Source of the DNA: Petasospora fabianii
Taxonomy: Eukaryota > Ascomycota > Saccharomycetes > Phaffomycetales > Wickerhamomycetaceae
Reading direction: 5' to 3'
DNA length: 64,000 bases
Assembly: GCA_022641835.1 (NCBI GenBank)
Contig: CP048717.1
Location: forward strand, 372,001-436,000
Positions within the stretch are counted from its first letter, which is position 1. The number at the start of each line of letters is the position of its first letter. Shown piece after piece: positions 59,951 through 64,000 of this stretch. Under the pieces are notes generated by a model. It was not told the origin of the DNA. It did no database searches and worked only from the letters and a program-made list of their open reading frames with translations. The position numbers were made by a program, and so were the translations under genes.

Positions 59951-61711
59951 ATGCCAATGGATCCATTACTGGCCCATCCGCTCCACACAATGAACAATAC
60001 CGCACAAACGACACAACAACTCTCCAATCATGACACAGATAGACTGAGTTTCTCTTCCAATTCACAGGATACATCACAATCACAACAACCGAGAAAAAGA
60101 GTTAGAACAGGCTGTCTCAATTGTCGTAGAAAGCACAAAAAATGTGACGAGCACAAACCAATATGTCATGGATGTGTCTCCAAGAATGAAGTATGTGAAT
60201 GGCCAATGCCAAAACTCAAGAAGGCATCTAGACGCAATAGCCTTCATCAAACATATACACCAATGACACCAGCATTGCCACCTGCACGTCATCTCCCACA
60301 GCCTTACAACCTACTACCAGGAACAACAACATCACCTTTTGGTATCAACTACACTACCAATACCTCTGAACTACCACCACCAAATGGCTCTGCTAGCCAG
60401 TTCCCACCTTATTCAGGTGCAATTCGTCCTACAGCGATTCCAACTACTACTACTGCCATTTCTGCTATCCCATCTACCCAAAACAACCCAATCAACAACG
60501 GAAATGCCAACATGCACGCACGAAGACCTTCCAATGATCTCTTTTCATACTCTCTGGGAAGCTTTAACGCTCCAAAGCAACAACAGATCCCAACAAACGT
60601 ATCAGACATCTCTTCAAACTCTGCAAGGGACACAGGTGATGGCCATTATTCACCAACTAGAAACTATCAACTTAGCAGTGCTCTCCCATTAGGAAGATCT
60701 GAAAGTGTCGAAGCTCCAAAGAGATCAGGTGTCACTTCAATCGAATTATCAGAATTAGAAGCCCTTGCTAACAAATTTGCAATTCATCTCGGTGGTACAG
60801 GATCCATTTCTACTACTCCGACATCTACTGCTCCATTGATCATGAGAGATGATGAAATTTTACTTTACCTCGAGGAATTCGTCTCCAATATTGCACCAAC
60901 TATGGATATTGATGAAAAACCTCTATTCGTTGAAGAGATCCCGCTATTGATGAAGAATAATTCGGCATTGATGTATGCTGTGTATGCAATGGCTTCATTA
61001 ACAATTAATTGTTATACTTCGCCACTTACCCTTTTCAAAAGTTCACTCAATCATCTCTTTGATCAAACAACAAATCCTGACTCAATTCTCACATATGATT
61101 CCACAATCCTCTTTCTAACCCTCTTCCTCTATCATCACAACCTTCATAATCAAATTGTTTCACATTTGACATCCACAATCCCAACAATTCAATTCCACTA
61201 TACCCTCCTCCGTCTCACAACATCACAAATCTTAATCCCAGAACACACCCACTCAACAACCTCCCCACATACCCTCCTCCCACTCCTTTCCATCCATCAA
61301 TCAGACTTCCTCACCGCATTCAACAAGGCTCAGTCCCTCTCCACTACAAACCATCCATCACTCGATTTCAACAAGACACCATTCCCTACAATCCTCATCC
61401 CTTCCCCTAGACTTATGCATACCCATCTTCTTCTAGATACAGCGATGGTGTTTCTTCTATCACACAAACCAATGGATGTACGAGTTAGATCCCATCCAGT
61501 GGCACATTACGCCAAGAAGATTTGTGGACTTATTGAGACTAATAAAAAGAGATTACCATGGTATGCTGAATGGTGTCTTTATAACGCTGGAAAGATCTTC
61601 ACTCATGAAAGTGAGCATGAATTGGTGCTTGAATTGATGAAAAGATGTAAATTTGGTGATGGCTGGGAAAAGAAAATTACTGATTATTGGGATGGTACTG
61701 GTGATGTTTGA
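59951..61711 (+). CDS. Zn2Cys6 transcription factor, target unknown
   Basis: 586 residues. The zinc cluster has C55, C58, C65, C72, C75 and C82 in TGCLNCRRKHKKCDEHKPIC, preceded by a basic RKRVR. A Ser/Thr/Asn/Pro-rich linker to about residue 250 follows. The C-terminal 330 residues are helical, as in the fungal-specific regulator domain (for example LEEFVSNIAPTMDIDEKPLF and AVYAMASLTINCYTSP). I do not recognise the ortholog. The very long upstream region suggests complex control, perhaps by itself. A start codon 39 nt further in (MNNTAQ) is possible. Confidence 0.85.
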   Translation: MPMDPLLAHPLHTMNNTAQTTQQLSNHDTDRLSFSSNSQDTSQSQQPRKRVRTGCLNCRRKHKKCDEHKPICHGCVSKNEVCEWPMPKLKKASRRNSLHQTYTPMTPALPPARHLPQPYNLLPGTTTSPFGINYTTNTSELPPPNGSASQFPPYSGAIRPTAIPTTTTAISAIPSTQNNPINNGNANMHARRPSNDLFSYSLGSFNAPKQQQIPTNVSDISSNSARDTGDGHYSPTRNYQLSSALPLGRSESVEAPKRSGVTSIELSELEALANKFAIHLGGTGSISTTPTSTAPLIMRDDEILLYLEEFVSNIAPTMDIDEKPLFVEEIPLLMKNNSALMYAVYAMASLTINCYTSPLTLFKSSLNHLFDQTTNPDSILTYDSTILFLTLFLYHHNLHNQIVSHLTSTIPTIQFHYTLLRLTTSQILIPEHTHSTTSPHTLLPLLSIHQSDFLTAFNKAQSLSTTNHPSLDFNKTPFPTILIPSPRLMHTHLLLDTAMVFLLSHKPMDVRVRSHPVAHYAKKICGLIETNKKRLPWYAEWCLYNAGKIFTHESEHELVLELMKRCKFGDGWEKKITDYWDGTGDV

Positions 61712-61773
61712 TAATATTATGACCCTTTATGATGATTCCGTCTCTTTAATTATTTATACACGGGTCAGGCTAG

Positions 61774-64000
61774 CTAAGTGGTAGTTGTAGTACTCACTTC
61801 GTTCCACATTGAGATCAACGTTGTCTCTAGTCTTTCATTGACAAATTTGGAAAGACGCATAGCATTCGTACACCAGATTGCACCCTGTGAGCGATCACCA
61901 TTGAAGAAAAGCGACACACCACGATTCCAGCATTGGGTCGACATCCATTCTACTTCATGCACCGGGAACTTGTTGTCCTCAGACTGGCTCCCAAGACGAG
62001 CAATGACTTGCGTAAGTACTTTTTGCATCGATGCATCAATTTCGTTCTGCTTAAGAAGGAGACGAATCCAACGAGATATTGTGGATGATGGAACTTTTGA
62101 ATCGGAAATGTTCCGCTCAATGATGGAAGAGAACACAAGACTTCTTAAACGTGCCGGATACTTTGTATCATTAACAACATTGACCACCGTAGAGTCAAAC
62201 TCAATTGTTCGGCAATGATAAGACTCCTTGATTATCGACTCAAGGGCACTCTGGTTACCCAACTCAAGCTCGGATTGGAATTGGAAGAGCATGCAATCCA
62301 AGATACACTTCTCCCATTCTGACTGAAGACTCTGGAGCTCTGGATTCTGCTGACATGTGATCATCAGTTCATCAATCATGATCCTCAAGTTCAAAGATTT
62401 GGTTCGGACATTGCTCCATAAAACTTTTGGATCAATATTCGGGATCTTACTCTGACACATCACCGAGATCAAACCAGCTCGGAATCTCCAAAGCTTCAAG
62501 CTCATAGACTCGGCCAAGCTGATATCATCCTTGATTAAGTTTACCAACCTCGCACAACAATCTGCAATCATGTCACCGTAGAAATAGTCACCTTCGATAA
62601 GGCATGTCCGGGCAACGTTAAAGCTTTGGGCACCAAACCATTTTAATTCATCAATCGAAAATGTCGTAGGATTACTCTGTGCAAATTTCTGAGCCTCTTG
62701 AAACATTGTCAACAATGTTTCACAGTATTGTCCTTTGAAACTCTGGTTCATTTCCTTCAAGATAAGCTCAATAACAGACTTGATCGTACTAGCAATGGAT
62801 ATCTCGGACTCCCATCCACCGCTAATCTTACTAAAGAGCAGCATCATAGACTCAATAGCAACACGCGAACTCGACTCACAGTTAATGGCACATAACGAGA
62901 GTAAGGGAATCACATTCTTTTCGTCATAACCAACGAGTTTCTTCAAGCACCCGAGCATCTTCTCTTCGTCTTTCAAAGCGTTGTACAGCTTGAACATATT
63001 ATACTGTGCGATTAACGAATCCTTAGATTCGGGGCTCATTGTCGTGTAAATATCGATAGTCTTCGTATGTTCATCAAGATTGAGGTATGCGTTTTGTAAA
63101 GCTCTCTGAAACTTCCCTTTATCAACATCATTGATCTGAAGCACACGATGAAGACCAAGGCTCAACCAAATAACAGAGTCTTGGAACTCATTGGACTTCA
63201 TGCATGATTTTCCAGCAGTCCAGAGCAATGTGATAGAAGATGAGGAACATTTCTTGGACAATGGTCTTAAAAAGAGCTTCTCAGCACTTTCAAAGAACAG
63301 GGTCAAGCCCTTCCGTTTGTATTCTACCGCGGTGGCTTTATCCTTGATGTATGCGTTCACCATAGCGACAAATAACATTTCAAGTCCATCGTGGTCCTTT
63401 TCAGGGTCAAGCTTGTTGGTAAAGGCATATTCGTAGCACTTAATTGCTGAGTATGGGTCTGTAGCAGCGTAGTCATTGATAAGACCCAAAATTGCCTTGA
63501 AGTTCTCAGAGATACTAACAGACATAATCATCCGCATGATGATGCTCTCTATGTCGACAGTCGTGCCACGAATCTTGGCCAATTCAATAGCCAAGCCATA
63601 CGGTTCGACTGTGTCTTGGCCAGTAACAAGGCACTCCATAGTCTGGATAGTTTCAGCAGCGGTTTGAAGGGATTCTTCAGTTTTGATTTCGAGGCAAGAA
63701 CGTACGAGTAATCCACATATTGATTTCTTGACATAAGTGGACTCAGAAGAGAGGTCAAAATATGAAACAACAGACAAGGCTTTCTTCAAAAAGTGAGCAG
63801 TATCAGCATGAAGGCCCCTATTAGCTAGCACAAGACTCGAATTGTAGATGACTCTCGAAGTCTCCAAAGCCAGTGCTTGATTCACCATTGTGGTGAACGC
63901 CTCTGCTCTCTCCTCATAAAATTTAGCCATCTCAACGTCACCCTCAACTATGGACAATTGCATTTTAGTGATGAACAACTCTGTTTTAACTTTTTGAAAC
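61774..64000 (-). CDS. SPO22: Spo22/Zip4 meiotic crossover scaffold, partial (N-terminus beyond the right edge)
   Basis: A TPR-like scaffold of the ZMM group that links crossover factors to the synaptonemal complex in meiosis (TEX11 in mammals). The 741 codons present are open to the window edge, so the start lies outside; full-length proteins are about 900-1000. It is all helical repeats. The C-terminal signature FPVHEVEWMSTQCWNRGVSL, then FNGDRSQGAIWCTNAMRLS, is that of the SPO22 family. It converges with the zinc-cluster gene, 62 bp apart. With HOP1 it shows that the meiotic recombination set is kept in this yeast. Confidence 0.88.
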   Translation of the reverse strand, partial: FQKVKTELFITKMQLSIVEGDVEMAKFYEERAEAFTTMVNQALALETSRVIYNSSLVLANRGLHADTAHFLKKALSVVSYFDLSSESTYVKKSICGLLVRSCLEIKTEESLQTAAETIQTMECLVTGQDTVEPYGLAIELAKIRGTTVDIESIIMRMIMSVSISENFKAILGLINDYAATDPYSAIKCYEYAFTNKLDPEKDHDGLEMLFVAMVNAYIKDKATAVEYKRKGLTLFFESAEKLFLRPLSKKCSSSSITLLWTAGKSCMKSNEFQDSVIWLSLGLHRVLQINDVDKGKFQRALQNAYLNLDEHTKTIDIYTTMSPESKDSLIAQYNMFKLYNALKDEEKMLGCLKKLVGYDEKNVIPLLSLCAINCESSSRVAIESMMLLFSKISGGWESEISIASTIKSVIELILKEMNQSFKGQYCETLLTMFQEAQKFAQSNPTTFSIDELKWFGAQSFNVARTCLIEGDYFYGDMIADCCARLVNLIKDDISLAESMSLKLWRFRAGLISVMCQSKIPNIDPKVLWSNVRTKSLNLRIMIDELMITCQQNPELQSLQSEWEKCILDCMLFQFQSELELGNQSALESIIKESYHCRTIEFDSTVVNVVNDTKYPARLRSLVFSSIIERNISDSKVPSSTISRWIRLLLKQNEIDASMQKVLTQVIARLGSQSEDNKFPVHEVEWMSTQCWNRGVSLFFNGDRSQGAIWCTNAMRLSKFVNERLETTLISMWNEVSTTTTT

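Noticed and set aside
1-64000. Transposons, LTR or virus-like elements, CRISPR arrays
   Set aside because: No terminal repeats, reverse transcriptase, integrase, transposase or spaced repeat arrays were seen on either strand.

Overview
The window is chromosomal DNA of a budding yeast (Saccharomycotina): compact single-copy genes, short introns with TACTAAC-type branch sites, two nuclear tRNA genes, and no transposon, virus-like element or CRISPR. CTG is read as leucine at conserved sites (the LLP stretch of the BNA1 product, CTG at 51284-51286; the KLW of a WD repeat in PEX7), so it is not a CUG-Ser yeast. It is probably outside the Saccharomycetaceae, because it keeps genes missing from S. 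cerevisiae: a U5-40K spliceosomal WD protein, a CSN1-like PCI protein, a CUE-AlkB-GRF dioxygenase, a betaine-lipid synthase and an MTP18-like protein. I cannot name the species.

Layout. 1-10 kb: partial acyl-protein thioesterase, VPS37, PEX7, a KH-domain protein, the AlkB-type protein, and LYS20 with a 266-nt intron. 10-25 kb: tRNA-Lys(CTT), cullin CDC53, ALT1, RAD16 facing a second SNF2-type ATPase whose first exon is only three codons, U5-40K (two introns) and INH1 (two introns). 25-38 kb: the ITR1 inositol transporter, tRNA-Glu(CTC), a mitochondrial helical-repeat protein, CSN1-like, ICP55, HOP1 (one intron) and BTA1. 38-51 kb: an unknown disordered protein, COX11, an ERT1/RDS2 regulator, MCT1, ODC (one intron), DSC3, MTP18-like, MES1 (one intron) and RPB8. 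51-64 kb: BNA1, two tandem dipeptidyl aminopeptidases, an unknown helix-hairpin-helix protein, a Zn2Cys6 regulator behind a 1.37-kb upstream region, and the SPO22/ZIP4 meiotic gene, which runs off the right edge.

The genes are mostly housekeeping and do not form one pathway. Loose themes: mitochondria (ALT1, INH1, ICP55, COX11, MCT1, ODC, MTP18-like, the repeat protein), DNA repair and chromatin (RAD16, SNF2-like, AlkB), meiosis (HOP1, ZIP4), cullin-ligase control (CDC53, CSN1-like), and carbon control (ERT1/RDS2, ALT1).

No clearly new multi-gene system was found. The best leads are the AlkB protein with G1/S-like promoter boxes, the DEGH-box SNF2 ATPase beside RAD16, the unknown HhH protein at 57.8 kb, a hidden protein-like segment at 9.57-9.74 kb, the CG tracts and poly-T block around ALT1 and RAD16, and the repeat-bearing upstream region of the zinc-cluster gene. 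Splice sites and start codons were chosen by eye; family names come from remembered motifs, not from a search.
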